This document shows positions 50,551-59,397 of a DNA stretch of 64,000 bases, one piece after another. The stretch is from Accumulibacter phosphatis. Lineage in GTDB: Bacteria > Pseudomonadota > Gammaproteobacteria > Burkholderiales > Rhodocyclaceae. Location: positions 868,001-932,000 of the forward strand of contig NC_013194.1 of assembly GCF_000024165.1 (NCBI RefSeq), written 5' to 3'. The notes under the pieces are model-generated. The model saw nothing but the letters and a program-made list of their open reading frames with translations. It did no database searches and had not been told where the DNA came from. A program made the translations under genes and the position numbers. Every line of letters begins with the position of its first letter. Position 1 is the first letter of the stretch.

Positions 50551-50944
50551 AGGAAAACCGCGGGCCGGCTACGGTTGGCGCAACCCCTGGCTACTGCTCG
50601 CAATGCTCGCCCTCGGGCTGGCCGGCTGGCAGTGGCTGGAGACGCGAGCCAAGCTTGCCGATACCTAGCAGGAGTGGGCTCGTCGTCTGGCCGAAAGCGA
50701 CTCTGCGAACGCCGAAAGCCGTGCTTTGGCCAGGCAGGCGCAGGAATAATTGGCCGTTGTTCAGGGCAGACTCGGTGCCTTCGCGGCGATACTCGCCGAA
50801 TCGCAGAGTCAGCGGGCGATGATCGAGCAGTTGTACCAGGATCTGGCACGCCACCGGGATGCCGAGATCAGTATTGAGCTCCCGACTCTCAACGAGAGCC
50901 TGGCGGCGATCGGGACCTTCAGGCTGGGCAGGGACGGCAGGTGA
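50547..50944 (+). pseudogene. hemX: hemX remnant: frameshift, two nonsense codons and a large internal deletion
   Basis: HemX is an inner-membrane protein of unsettled role encoded after hemD. Here the ATG overlaps hemD normally, but the HemX frame is joined only after a one-base shift within about 50550-50566. It then reads NPWLLLAMLALGLAGWQWLE, the typical single membrane helix, and a coiled-coil part broken by TAG at 50666 and TAA at 50747, each where glutamine would fit. After DLARHRDAE the frame jumps to ISIELPTLNESLAAIG, which looks like the natural C-terminus. About 125 codons remain of an expected 350-400. The stop still overlaps the hemY GTG. Confidence 0.85.
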
Positions 50945-51857
50945 CAAAGCTGTCGTGGCTGCTGGCGCTGTTTGCGCTGGCGGTCGGTATCGCTCTGGCG
51001 GCACGCTTCAACGAGGGTTATCTGCTTCGTGTCCTGCTGCCGTATCGCGCCGAGGTGTCGCTCAATCTGGCGATTTTCCTCGTCGTCAGCATCTTCGTAG
51101 TGGTGTACGGTTTGCTGCGCGCGATCGGGCTGGCTCTCGCGTTGCCGAATCGCGTGCAGGCGTTTCGTGAACGTCGTCGGCGGGTGAAGGCGGCGATTGC
51201 CTTCGACGACGCCGTGCGCCTGCTTTTCGAAGGGCGTTTCGGGCGGGCTCTGAAGAAGGCCGGCGAAGCGCATGCTGCCGCTCACTCGCCCGGCCTGGCG
51301 GCGCTGCTGGCTGCCCGCGCAGCACCGCTGTTGCGCGAACCGGATACGGAGAAGGCCTGGCTCGAGCGGGTCAGGCGAGACGATCCGCGGCTGGAGTCGG
51401 CCCAATGGATGCTCGAAGCCGAGATGTTCCTCGACACTGGTGACTTCGAGGCCGCGCTGATCACCCTTCAAGGTCTGCAGCGTCTCACCGGGCGGCACAT
51501 TGCGGCGTTGCGGCTGGAACTGCGGGCGCAGGAGGGATGCGCCAACTGGCCGCTCGCTGGGATTCGGAGCTGGTGCAGCTTTGTGGTCAGATGGGGGGCG
51601 ATGATCCGACCGCTGCTAACGCACGGGCCGAGAAATGGCTGCCCGAGCATCCTGGGGACGCACAATTGTTGCTGGCACCGGGCCGTCTCTGTCGGTCGCA
51701 GCGGCTGTGGGGAAAGGCCGAGAACTATCTTGAGGCCTCCCTCGCGCTGGCCGATCAGCACCCGGTTCGGCTCGAACTGGCGCGTCTTTTCGAGCAGACC
51801 GACCGTTCGGATGAAGCCGTTCGGCACTACCGGGCAGCGGCCGAACAACTCGCCTGA
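50941..51857 (+). pseudogene. hemY: hemY remnant: internal deletion with frameshift
   Basis: HemY is an inner-membrane protein with TPR-like repeats encoded after hemX. The GTG start and first 197 or so residues are intact, with two membrane helices (LSWLLALFALAVGIALAARF and LAIFLVVSIFVVVYGLLRAI) and the TPR region AQWMLEAEMFLDTGDFEAAL. Near 51535 the HemY-like reading moves to another frame, resuming LAARWDSELVQLCGQMG and WGKAENYLEASLALA, and ends at 51857. Roughly 90 residues are missing compared with the usual 390. The N-terminal frame alone would give a 327-residue protein with a meaningless tail. Probably non-functional, though a truncated membrane protein could still be made. Confidence 0.82.
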
Positions 51858-51890
51858 GCCACCGGTCGTCGCCGTCCTGTCTCGCCGGGC

Positions 51891-52808
51891 TCACGCCCAG
51901 TCGCGTGGCGGCAGCAACTCGTAGAGTGCAGCTTCGGGCGTGCCGGCTTCGGGCTGCCAGTCGTATCGCCACTTCACGACCGGCGGCAGCGACATCAGGA
52001 TCGACTCGGTTCGCCCGCCCGACTGCAGGCCGAAAAGCGTGCCGCGATCCCAGACGAGATTGAACTCCACGTAGCGGCCGCGCCGGTAAGCCTGGAAATC
52101 GCGTTCGCGTTCGCCGTACGGCAGCCGCTTTCGCTTCTCGACGATCGGCAGATAGGCTGCCGCAAACGCGTCACCGACGGCCCGCGTCAGGCCGAAGCAG
52201 CGTTCGAAGCCACCCTCGTTCAGGTCGTCGAAGAAAACGCCGCCGACGCCGCGCGGCTCATTGCGATGTTTGAGGAAGAAGTACTCGTCGCACCACTTCT
52301 TGTAGCGCGCGTAGGTGTCGCCGCCGAAGGGCAACAGCGCCTGCCTGCAGGTGGCGTGGAAATGACGGACATCTTCGACGAAGGGGTAGTAGGGAGTCAG
52401 ATCCATGCCGCCACCAAACCACCAGGCGGGTTCGTGGTCAGTCTTCGTCGCCACCAGGGCGCGAACGTTCATGTGCGCCGTCGGGCAGTACGGGTTTTCC
52501 GGGTGCAGCACCAGCGAAACGCCCATCGCTTCGAAGGCGCAACCGGCCAGTTCGGGGCGTTTGGCGGTTGCCGAGGCCGGTAGGGCGGCGCCGAGGACGT
52601 GCGAGAAGGCGACGCCGCCGCGCTCGAAGACGCGACCACCCTCGATGACGCAGGTGCAGCCGCGGCCGGCCAGCGCCTGGTCGGCTTCCTTGCTCCACGG
52701 GTCGACGCGAAACCTGCCACCGTCCGCACCCTCGACGGTCTCGGCGGCCGCGACGAGGCGCGTCTGCAAACCGGTAAAGTAGTCGCGGAGTGGCGCCGGG
52801 TCGATCAT
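51891..52808 (-). CDS. hemF: Oxygen-dependent coproporphyrinogen-III oxidase
   Basis: Oxidative decarboxylation of coproporphyrinogen III to protoporphyrinogen IX using O2. The 305-residue protein has NPYCPTAHMNVRALVA, GGGMDLTPYYPFVEDVRHFH, WCDEYFFLKHRNEPRGVGG and GRYVEFNLVWDRGTLFGLQS, all family signatures. The start is the ATG of MIDPAPLRDYF; a long upstream frame lies within purD's 3' end and is not supported. It follows purD by 76 bases and is convergent with the hemY remnant. Confidence 0.97.
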   Translation of the reverse strand: MIDPAPLRDYFTGLQTRLVAAAETVEGADGGRFRVDPWSKEADQALAGRGCTCVIEGGRVFERGGVAFSHVLGAALPASATAKRPELAGCAFEAMGVSLVLHPENPYCPTAHMNVRALVATKTDHEPAWWFGGGMDLTPYYPFVEDVRHFHATCRQALLPFGGDTYARYKKWCDEYFFLKHRNEPRGVGGVFFDDLNEGGFERCFGLTRAVGDAFAAAYLPIVEKRKRLPYGERERDFQAYRRGRYVEFNLVWDRGTLFGLQSGGRTESILMSLPPVVKWRYDWQPEAGTPEAALYELLPPRDWA

Positions 52809-52884
52809 CTTCGCCACGACTGCACGCGAATGGCGTGGCAAGACGTGCCGCGGCGGCAACCCGCACGCCTGGCTTGTCCTGCCC

Positions 52885-54165
52885 TCATCGGCTGAGAGCC
52901 CGATGGCCGATGTCGTGGCGATACTGCATGCCGTCGAAATGGATGCCGACGATCGTGTCGTAGGCGAGCTTCTGGGCCTGCTTGATGTTGTCGCCAAGCG
53001 TCGTGACGCACAGCACGCGGCCACCGGAGGTAAGGACCAGGCCATCCGTGTCGGTCGTGCCGGCATGGAAGACATGGCTGTCGTCGCTACCTTTCGGCAG
53101 GCCGGTGATTCTGTCGCCCGTGCGCGGCTTGCCGGGGTAGTTGGCCGCGGCGAGGACGACGCCCAGCGCCACTCGGCGATCCCAGCTTGCTTCCACCTCG
53201 TTGAGCCGGCCGGCGACGGCGTGCTCCAGCAGGGTCAGGAGATCGGACTTCAGGCGCATCATTATCGGCTGTGTTTCCGGGTCGCCGAGGCGGCAGTTGA
53301 ACTCGACCGTCCTGACCGCCCCGTCCTTGCTGATCATCAGTCCGGCATAGAGAAAGCCGGTATAGGGGATCCCGTCGGCGGCCATGCCTCTGACCGTCGG
53401 CAGGATGATTTCGCGCATGGTTCTCGCATGTACCTCGGGGGTAACCACGGGTGCCGGCGAGTACGCTCCCATGCCGCCAGTGTTGGGCCCGGTATCGCCG
53501 TCGCCGATGCGCTTGTGATCCTGGCTCGAGGCGAGCGGGAGGACATTCTTGCCGTCGACCATGACGATGAAACTGGCTTCCTCGCCTTCGAGGTATTCCT
53601 CGATGACGACACGCGCGACGGTCGTTCCGCCCGGTCCGGCGACACATTTTTCCGGGAGCATGGTGTCAATGGCTGCATGCGCCTCTTTGAGGCTCATGGC
53701 CACGACCACCCCCTTGCCGGCGGCCAGGCCATCGGCCTTGATGACGATCGGTGCGCCATGCCGGTCAATGTAAGCGTGCGCCGAGGCTCGCTCGGCGAAG
53801 GTGGCAAAGCGTGCTGTCGGGATGTTGTGCCGGGCCATGAAGCGCTTGGCGAAGTCCTTTGAGCTTTCGAGTTGCGCGGCCTCCTTGGTTGGGCCGAAAA
53901 TCCTGAGGCCGCGGGCGCGGAAGAGGTTGACGATGCCGTCGGCAAGGGGCGCCTCGGGTCCCACCACAGTCAGCAGCACGTGTTCCTGCTCGGCAAAGTC
54001 GGCAAGCGCGCGGGGATCGGTGATGTTGACGTTCTCGAGTTCACGTTCCCGGGCTGTGCCGGCGTTACCGGGTGCGACGAAGATTCTCTGCAGGCCTGGG
54101 GTTTTCGCGAGGCGCCAGGCAAGTGCGTGTTCGCGACCTCCGGAGCCAATCACCAGTAACTTCAT
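52885..54165 (-). CDS. purD: Phosphoribosylamine-glycine ligase
   Basis: ATP-grasp enzyme of purine synthesis forming glycinamide ribonucleotide. The 426-residue protein starts MKLLVIGSGGREHALAWRLA and has IFGPTKEAAQLESSKDFAKR, PIVIKADGLAAGKGVVVA and TGFLYAGLMISKDG with the metal-binding VEFNCRLGDPETQ. Length is standard. It lies 101 bases after purH in the dusB-fis-purH-purD-hemF direction. Confidence 0.97.
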   Translation of the reverse strand: MKLLVIGSGGREHALAWRLAKTPGLQRIFVAPGNAGTARERELENVNITDPRALADFAEQEHVLLTVVGPEAPLADGIVNLFRARGLRIFGPTKEAAQLESSKDFAKRFMARHNIPTARFATFAERASAHAYIDRHGAPIVIKADGLAAGKGVVVAMSLKEAHAAIDTMLPEKCVAGPGGTTVARVVIEEYLEGEEASFIVMVDGKNVLPLASSQDHKRIGDGDTGPNTGGMGAYSPAPVVTPEVHARTMREIILPTVRGMAADGIPYTGFLYAGLMISKDGAVRTVEFNCRLGDPETQPIMMRLKSDLLTLLEHAVAGRLNEVEASWDRRVALGVVLAAANYPGKPRTGDRITGLPKGSDDSHVFHAGTTDTDGLVLTSGGRVLCVTTLGDNIKQAQKLAYDTIVGIHFDGMQYRHDIGHRALSR

Positions 54166-54266
54166 TCTGCTTCCCTTACCACCAGATCATCGTTGGAGTG
54201 AGCGCCGCATTCCGCTACCGGCGGCACAATGCCCGGTATATCGGGCGCCGTCGCTCATTGACCGGA

Positions 54267-55832
54267 TCAATGCCGAAAGTGTCGCGCACCCGTAAACACC
54301 ATCGCCAGGCCGTGCTCGTCGGCGGCGCTGATGACCTCCTCGTCGCGCAGCGAGCCGCCGGGCTGAATGACGGCCTTGGCGCCTGCCGCGGCGACCACGT
54401 CCAGCCCGTCGCGGAAGGGGAAGAAGGCGTCGGAAGCGACGCAGGAGCCCGTCAGGTCGAGGCCGGCGCTCTGGGCTTTGCTGGCGGCAATGCGGGTGGA
54501 GTCCACACGGCTCATCTGGCCGGCGCCGACGCCGAGAGTCATGCCGCGGCCGCAGAAAACGATGGCATTGGACTTGACGAACTTGGCGACACGATAGGCG
54601 AAGAGCAGGTCGGCCACCTGCTCTTGGCTCGGCGCCACTTTGCTCACCACCCTGAGGTCGGCAGCCTGAACGTTGAAGCGGTCGGGTGTCTGCACCAGCA
54701 GTCCGCCACCGACGCGCTTCATTTCGAAAGCGTGATGTATCCTGGCCAGCGGCAGTTCAAGGACGCGCAGGTTCTGCTTGACCGCCAGCATTTCCCGGGC
54801 CGCGTCGGTGAAAGCGGGAGCCAGCAAGACTTCGACGAAATGCTTGCGGGTATTCATCGCCGCGACGACATCGCCATCGACCGTACCATTGAACGCGATG
54901 ATGCCGCCAAAGGCTGATGTCGAGTCGGTCTGGAAGGCTTTTTCATAAGCCGAGAGCAGATTGATGTCGATTGCCACGCCGCAAGGATTGGCGTGCTTGA
55001 TGATGACGCAGGCCGGCGTGGCGAAGGTCTTCACGCATTCCCAGGCGGCGTCGGCGTCGGCGATGTTGTTGTAGGAGAGTTCCTTGCCCTGTAGCTGCCG
55101 GTAGTGGGCGATCGAACCCGTGGTTGGCACGGGGTCGCGATAGAAGGCTGCCTGCTGGTGCGGATTCTCGCCGTAGCGGAGCGCCTCGACGCGATCGAAG
55201 GCCAGTTGCAGGTGTTCGGGGAACGGCTGCGGCTGGCTGGCTTCGTCGAGTGCAGTGAGCCAGTTGGCGATTGCCGAGTCGTAGCGCGCGGTGTGCACAA
55301 ACGCCTTCTTGGCGAGTGCGAAGCGCGTGTTCAGACTCAGGGTACCAGCGTTGGTGGCCATTTCCGCGAGCAGTGCAGGGTAGTCGGCAGGATCGGTCAC
55401 GACGGCCACACCGGCATAGTTCTTCGCCGACGAACGGACCATCGCCGGACCACCGATGTCGATGTTCTCGATCGCCTCGGCCAGTGTGACGTCGGCCTTG
55501 GCAACGGTTTCGCGAAAGGGGTAGAGATTGACGCACACCAGATCGATCGTCGGGATGCCGTGGGCGGCGATCGTCGCCAGGTGTTCGGGCAGATCGCGGC
55601 GCGCCAGGATACCGGCGTGCACCTTCGGGTGCAGGGTCTTGACGCGGCCGTCAAGCATTTCCGGGAAACCCGTGTAGTCACCGACTTCGGTAACCGGCAG
55701 GCCGCCGTCGCGCAACAACTTGGCGGTGCCGCCAGTGGACAGCAGCGTGACTCCGTGGGCGACGAGGCCGCGTGCGAATTCGAGGGCACCACTCTTGTCG
55801 GAGAGGCTTAACAGGGCTTGACGGATTTTCAT
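54267..55832 (-). CDS. purH: Bifunctional AICAR formyltransferase/IMP cyclohydrolase
   Basis: Performs the last two steps of IMP synthesis. The N-terminal IMP cyclohydrolase (about residues 1-190) has LLSTGGTAKLLRDGGLPVTEV and GRVKTLHPKVHAGIL; the C-terminal transformylase has the catalytic IIKHANPCGVAI and ISSADEHGLAMVFTGARHFRH at the end in slightly altered form. At 521 residues it has normal length. It follows fis by 45 bases, the conserved dusB-fis-purH order. Confidence 0.97.
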   Translation of the reverse strand: MKIRQALLSLSDKSGALEFARGLVAHGVTLLSTGGTAKLLRDGGLPVTEVGDYTGFPEMLDGRVKTLHPKVHAGILARRDLPEHLATIAAHGIPTIDLVCVNLYPFRETVAKADVTLAEAIENIDIGGPAMVRSSAKNYAGVAVVTDPADYPALLAEMATNAGTLSLNTRFALAKKAFVHTARYDSAIANWLTALDEASQPQPFPEHLQLAFDRVEALRYGENPHQQAAFYRDPVPTTGSIAHYRQLQGKELSYNNIADADAAWECVKTFATPACVIIKHANPCGVAIDINLLSAYEKAFQTDSTSAFGGIIAFNGTVDGDVVAAMNTRKHFVEVLLAPAFTDAAREMLAVKQNLRVLELPLARIHHAFEMKRVGGGLLVQTPDRFNVQAADLRVVSKVAPSQEQVADLLFAYRVAKFVKSNAIVFCGRGMTLGVGAGQMSRVDSTRIAASKAQSAGLDLTGSCVASDAFFPFRDGLDVVAAAGAKAVIQPGGSLRDEEVISAADEHGLAMVFTGARHFRH

Positions 55833-55877
55833 GGCAGGCAGGCGAGTGGGTGGCGGGGGTTGTGGCAGTGAGTGGGT

Positions 55878-56123
55878 TCAGGCAATGAGTTTGTGATCGA
55901 TCAGTTTCTTGCGCAGCGTGTTGCGATTGATGCCGAGGATCTCGGCGGCAAGCGTCTGGTTGCCACGTGCCTGCTTGAGGACGACCTCGAGCATGGGGCG
56001 CTCGACCATCTTGATCACCATTTCATAAACGGCTGCCGGCTTTTCGCCGTCGAGCGTCTCGAAGTAGCTTTCGAGCGCCTTGCCGACGCAAACCGCGACA
56101 TGTTCGTCGTTATTCTGTTTCAT
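55878..56123 (-). CDS. fis: Fis-family nucleoid-associated DNA-binding protein
   Basis: Small dimeric DNA-bending protein of 81 residues. The C-terminal helix-turn-helix is clear: RGNQTLAAEILGINRNTLRKK. The N-terminal half is shorter than in E. coli Fis (98 residues), as is usual in betaproteobacteria. It starts within the dusB stop (ATGA overlap), so the two are co-translated, as in E. coli. Confidence 0.95.
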   Translation of the reverse strand: MKQNNDEHVAVCVGKALESYFETLDGEKPAAVYEMVIKMVERPMLEVVLKQARGNQTLAAEILGINRNTLRKKLIDHKLIA

Positions 56124-57172
56124 GCGGCGAGTTCCTCAAAGCTGTCATCGCCAGATGCCGCCGCTTCGGCAGCGGCGGCCAGGTAAGGGAGGTGCTCGTG
56201 GTCTTCGGCGAGCGCGCTGAAGAAATCATCGACCGCCTGCCGCTGCAGGTCGACGGTGGGCAATTTGTTCATCATGTGGCGGAAAGCGGCCGACCCGAGC
56301 AAGCCCTTGGTGTACCAGGAAATATGCTTGCGCGCGACGCGCACTCCCGTCTCGATCCCGTAGAAGACGTACAGATCTTCAAGGTGTCCGAGCAGAATCT
56401 CGCGGATTTCGCCGACCCGCGGCGGCATCAGATGGGTACCGCTTTCCAGGAAGTGCTCGATCTCACGGAACAGCCAGGGACGCCCCTGCGCGGCGCGACC
56501 GATCATCACCGCGTCCGCACCGGTGAGGTCGAGCACGAATTGGGCCTTTTCCGGCGAGCCGATATCGCCGTTGGCGATGACCGGAATGCGGGCGACGGCC
56601 TTGACCTCGCGAATCGTTTCATACTCAGCAGCGCCGCTGTAGCCGCACGCGCGCGTGCGGCCATGCATCGCCAGGGCCCGGATTCCCGACTGCTCGGCGA
56701 TCTGCAGGATGCGCAACGCATTGCGATTGGTCTTGTCCCAACCCGTCCGGATCTTCAGCGTCACCGGCGTGTCGGGTACGGCCGTGACCACCGCTTCGAG
56801 GATTCGGGCAACCAGCGACTCGTCCCGGAGCAGGGCGGAACCGGCCATCACGTTGCAGATCTTCTTCGCCGGGCAGCCCATGTTGATGTCAATGATCTGC
56901 GCCCCGCGGTCGACGTTGTAGCGTGCGGCATCCGCCATCATCGCCGGGCTGGCGCCGGCGATCTGTACCGAGACCGGGGCCACCTCGCCATCATGCCTGG
57001 CTCGGCGCTGCGTCTTCGCGCTGCCATAGAGCAGCGAGTTCGACGTCACCATCTCGGAAACCGCCAGGCCGGCGCCCATCTTCTTGCACAGTTGCCGGAA
57101 AGGACGATCGGTCACACCCGCCATTGGTGCGACAAACAGGTTGTTGCGAAGCGAGAAACCGAGAAATTCCAT
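56120..57172 (-). CDS. dusB: tRNA-dihydrouridine synthase B
   Basis: FMN-dependent enzyme that reduces specific uridines in the tRNA D-loop. The 350-residue protein has APMAGVTDRPFRQLCKKMGA, the catalytic cysteine in DINMGCPAKKICNVMAGSAL, KIRTGWD and the FMN phosphate site IGRAAQGRPWLFREI. The start MEFLGFSLRNN is supported by family alignment. It heads the leftward dusB-fis-purH-purD series. Confidence 0.96.
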   Translation of the reverse strand: MEFLGFSLRNNLFVAPMAGVTDRPFRQLCKKMGAGLAVSEMVTSNSLLYGSAKTQRRARHDGEVAPVSVQIAGASPAMMADAARYNVDRGAQIIDINMGCPAKKICNVMAGSALLRDESLVARILEAVVTAVPDTPVTLKIRTGWDKTNRNALRILQIAEQSGIRALAMHGRTRACGYSGAAEYETIREVKAVARIPVIANGDIGSPEKAQFVLDLTGADAVMIGRAAQGRPWLFREIEHFLESGTHLMPPRVGEIREILLGHLEDLYVFYGIETGVRVARKHISWYTKGLLGSAAFRHMMNKLPTVDLQRQAVDDFFSALAEDHEHLPYLAAAAEAAASGDDSFEELAA

Positions 57173-57306
57173 GGCGTGCGGTGCCGGAGGGTGCAAGGCA
57201 AGAGGCGGATTCTACCGCGATTGGTACGCGAAAAACAGCCAGTACCGACCTGCCGGCAGTGCCCCGCCTGGCGGCGACAATGGCGGTCCGGAGGACAGGC
57301 GCCTAT

Positions 57307-57573
57307 TCAGGCTCTGCTGCCTTTCTCGGGCATCACGATGTTGACCTCGAGCACCTCGAAGTTCCCCTGCTTCTCCAGCGACACCTTGATGTCCTCCGCG
57401 TTGACCGACACGTACTTCGAGATGACGGTCATCAACTCCTGTTGCAGGGCGGGCAGGAAGTCGGGCGTGCTGGTGCCGCCATTGCGCTCGTGGGCAATGA
57501 TCAGTTGCAGGCGTTCCTTGGCGATGGCTGCCGTCTTGGGCTTGTTGCCGAAGATGAGGGAGAAGAGCGACAT
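57307..57573 (-). CDS. minE: Cell division topological specificity factor MinE
   Basis: Drives MinD oscillation by stimulating its ATPase at the membrane. The 88-residue protein starts MSLFSLIFG, the membrane-targeting helix, then has the MinD-contact region SIAKERLQLIIAHERNG and a C-terminal dimerisation domain. ATG at 57573 is chosen; a GTG two codons earlier overlaps the minD stop. It is the last gene of minC-minD-minE. Confidence 0.96.
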   Translation of the reverse strand: MSLFSLIFGNKPKTAAIAKERLQLIIAHERNGGTSTPDFLPALQQELMTVISKYVSVNAEDIKVSLEKQGNFEVLEVNIVMPEKGSRA

Positions 57574-57575
57574 CC

Positions 57576-58397
57576 TCACTTGCTCCCGAAAAAGCGCTTG
57601 AAGAGACCGGGCTTCTCGTAGTCGACGAAACGCAGCGGGATGCTCTCGCCGAGGAAGCGGCCAACGACGTCGAGGTAGGCGCCGGCCACGTCGCTGCCGG
57701 CCAGATGGATTGCCGGCGTCCCGGCATTCGACGACTGCAGCACCGATTCCGATTCGGGAATGACGCCGATGATCGGCACGCGCAGGATCTCCTGGACGTC
57801 CTTGTACGACAGCATCTCGCCATCGCTGACGCGCTTCGGCGAGTAGCGGGTAATCAGCAGGTGTTCCTTGACGGGCTCGCCGCCGAGCAGGGCGCGACGT
57901 GATTTCGCCTGGATGATGCCGAGGATGCGGTCCGAGTCACGCACCGAGGACACCTCCGGGTTGGAGACCACCAGCGCTTCGTCGGCGAAAGTCAGAGCCA
58001 TCACCGCGCCGCGCTCGATGCCTGCCGGCGAATCGCACACGACATAGTCGAAGCCCATGTGTTCGAGTTCCTTGAGAACCTTCTCGACACCTTCCTCGGT
58101 CAGCGCATCCTTGTCGCGGGTTTGCGAAGCGGGCAGGACGAACAGGTTGCCGTTATCGCAGTGCTTGTCCTTGATCAAAGCCTGAGTGAGTGTCGCTTCG
58201 CCGTTGAGCACATTGACCAGATCATAGACGACGCGCCGCTCACAGCCCATGATCAGATCGAGGTTGCGCAGGCCGACATCAAAATCGATGACCGCAGTCT
58301 TGTAGCCGCGCAGAGCGAGGCCCGAGGCGAAGCTGGCGCTGGTGGTGGTCTTGCCGACACCGCCCTTGCCTGACGTTACGACGACGATACGTGTCAC
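57576..58397 (-). CDS. minD: Septum site-determining ATPase MinD
   Basis: Membrane-cycling ParA-type ATPase of 273 residues that carries MinC. It has the deviant Walker A GKGGVGKTTT (residues 10-19), VIDFDVGLRNLDLIMGCERR, DYVVCDSPAGIERGA and the C-terminal amphipathic membrane anchor YEKPGLFKRFFGSK. It lies 102 bases after minC and two bases before minE. Confidence 0.98.
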   Translation of the reverse strand: MTRIVVVTSGKGGVGKTTTSASFASGLALRGYKTAVIDFDVGLRNLDLIMGCERRVVYDLVNVLNGEATLTQALIKDKHCDNGNLFVLPASQTRDKDALTEEGVEKVLKELEHMGFDYVVCDSPAGIERGAVMALTFADEALVVSNPEVSSVRDSDRILGIIQAKSRRALLGGEPVKEHLLITRYSPKRVSDGEMLSYKDVQEILRVPIIGVIPESESVLQSSNAGTPAIHLAGSDVAGAYLDVVGRFLGESIPLRFVDYEKPGLFKRFFGSK

Positions 58398-58499
58398 CGG
58401 TGGTTCTCCGCAAGTGAAAGCCGAGATTCTACCTGCAGATTGGCCTTTCTGCTGACTTGGCGGCGACGTCGGCGGGTAGTGCCGGCGCTTGCCGGGCCG

Positions 58500-59282
58500 T
58501 CAGTCGGTCTTCAGTGGCTCGACGAGCAGTCTTCCCGGATCGTCGCCAGTGTTTTCCGTCAGTCGGACCTGAACGGGCTTGCCAGCCATCGCGGCTGGAA
58601 CGCCGGCATCGAATGTCCGATACAGCCCGGCGATCGATACCAGTTCGGCATCGAAGCGCGTGCAGAGAATGCGCGCGTCCTCGGCACCGCTGGCGCCAGC
58701 CAGAGCGCGGCCGCGCAAGGGCGCATAGATGTGGATGCTGCCGTCGGCAATGACTTCGGCGCCGGCGTTGACGGCGGCCAGTACCACCAGGTCACCGCCA
58801 CGTGCATAGACCTGCTGTCCCGAGCGCAGTGGCCGGTCGACGAACAGCGTTGGCTTTACCCCGCTGCTGCCGACGCTCGTCGGTGCGGCGTTGGCGACCG
58901 GTTCTTCGGCCGCAGGTGGTGGCGCGGGCGGCATTTCCGGGGCGGGTGTTGCGGGCGAGCGGTGTACGCTGGCGTAGGCCGGCAGGCCGACCGCCGCGGC
59001 GGTCTGGCGCAGTTCCTCGCTCCCGCCGCGCACGCCAATCACGTTCAGGCCATACAGTTTCAGCACCCGGTGTACGCGCGGCCAGTCGGCTTCCGCCAGG
59101 TCGCCGAGCTGCGACAATTCGAGCACTGCCGCGTCGCCGTCGAAGAAGGGGTCGTCGCCGAACAGGGCGCTGGCGGCCTTGGCCAGGGCGTCGGGCTGCA
59201 GGGAGCGTACGGTGACCGCGACGACAGGCAGCGTGATTCCCTTGAATTCGATCAACTGGAGCTTGTTGTTGGCTTGCGGCAT
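58500..59282 (-). CDS. minC: Septum site-determining inhibitor MinC
   Basis: Inhibits FtsZ polymerisation near the poles. The 260-residue protein has an N-terminal FtsZ-interaction domain (LQLIEFKGITLPVVAVTVRS), a Pro/Ala-rich linker around residues 110-145, and the C-terminal beta-helix (RSGQQVYARGGDLVVLAAV, GSIHIYAPLRGRALAG), which binds MinD. Length is typical. It is the first gene of minCDE and lies 115 bases after the ubiH-like gene, a gap large enough for its own promoter. Confidence 0.95.
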   Translation of the reverse strand: MPQANNKLQLIEFKGITLPVVAVTVRSLQPDALAKAASALFGDDPFFDGDAAVLELSQLGDLAEADWPRVHRVLKLYGLNVIGVRGGSEELRQTAAAVGLPAYASVHRSPATPAPEMPPAPPPAAEEPVANAAPTSVGSSGVKPTLFVDRPLRSGQQVYARGGDLVVLAAVNAGAEVIADGSIHIYAPLRGRALAGASGAEDARILCTRFDAELVSIAGLYRTFDAGVPAAMAGKPVQVRLTENTGDDPGRLLVEPLKTD

Positions 59283-59397
59283 GGAATCTTCACCGAGGTG
59301 GATCGTGGATTTGGCAAGCCGCGAAGTCTAGCCGAATCGGCGGCAAAAGCGAAACACGCGGCAGGCGCTATCGCGCCACGCGAACGGTGCGGATGGA

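Noticed and set aside
50535..50822. A 95-codon open frame in the hemX region read from the hemX ATG
   Set aside because: Its translation is Ser/Pro/Arg-rich and unlike HemX; the adjacent frame, despite stops, gives the HemX membrane helix and coiled coil, so the open frame is incidental.
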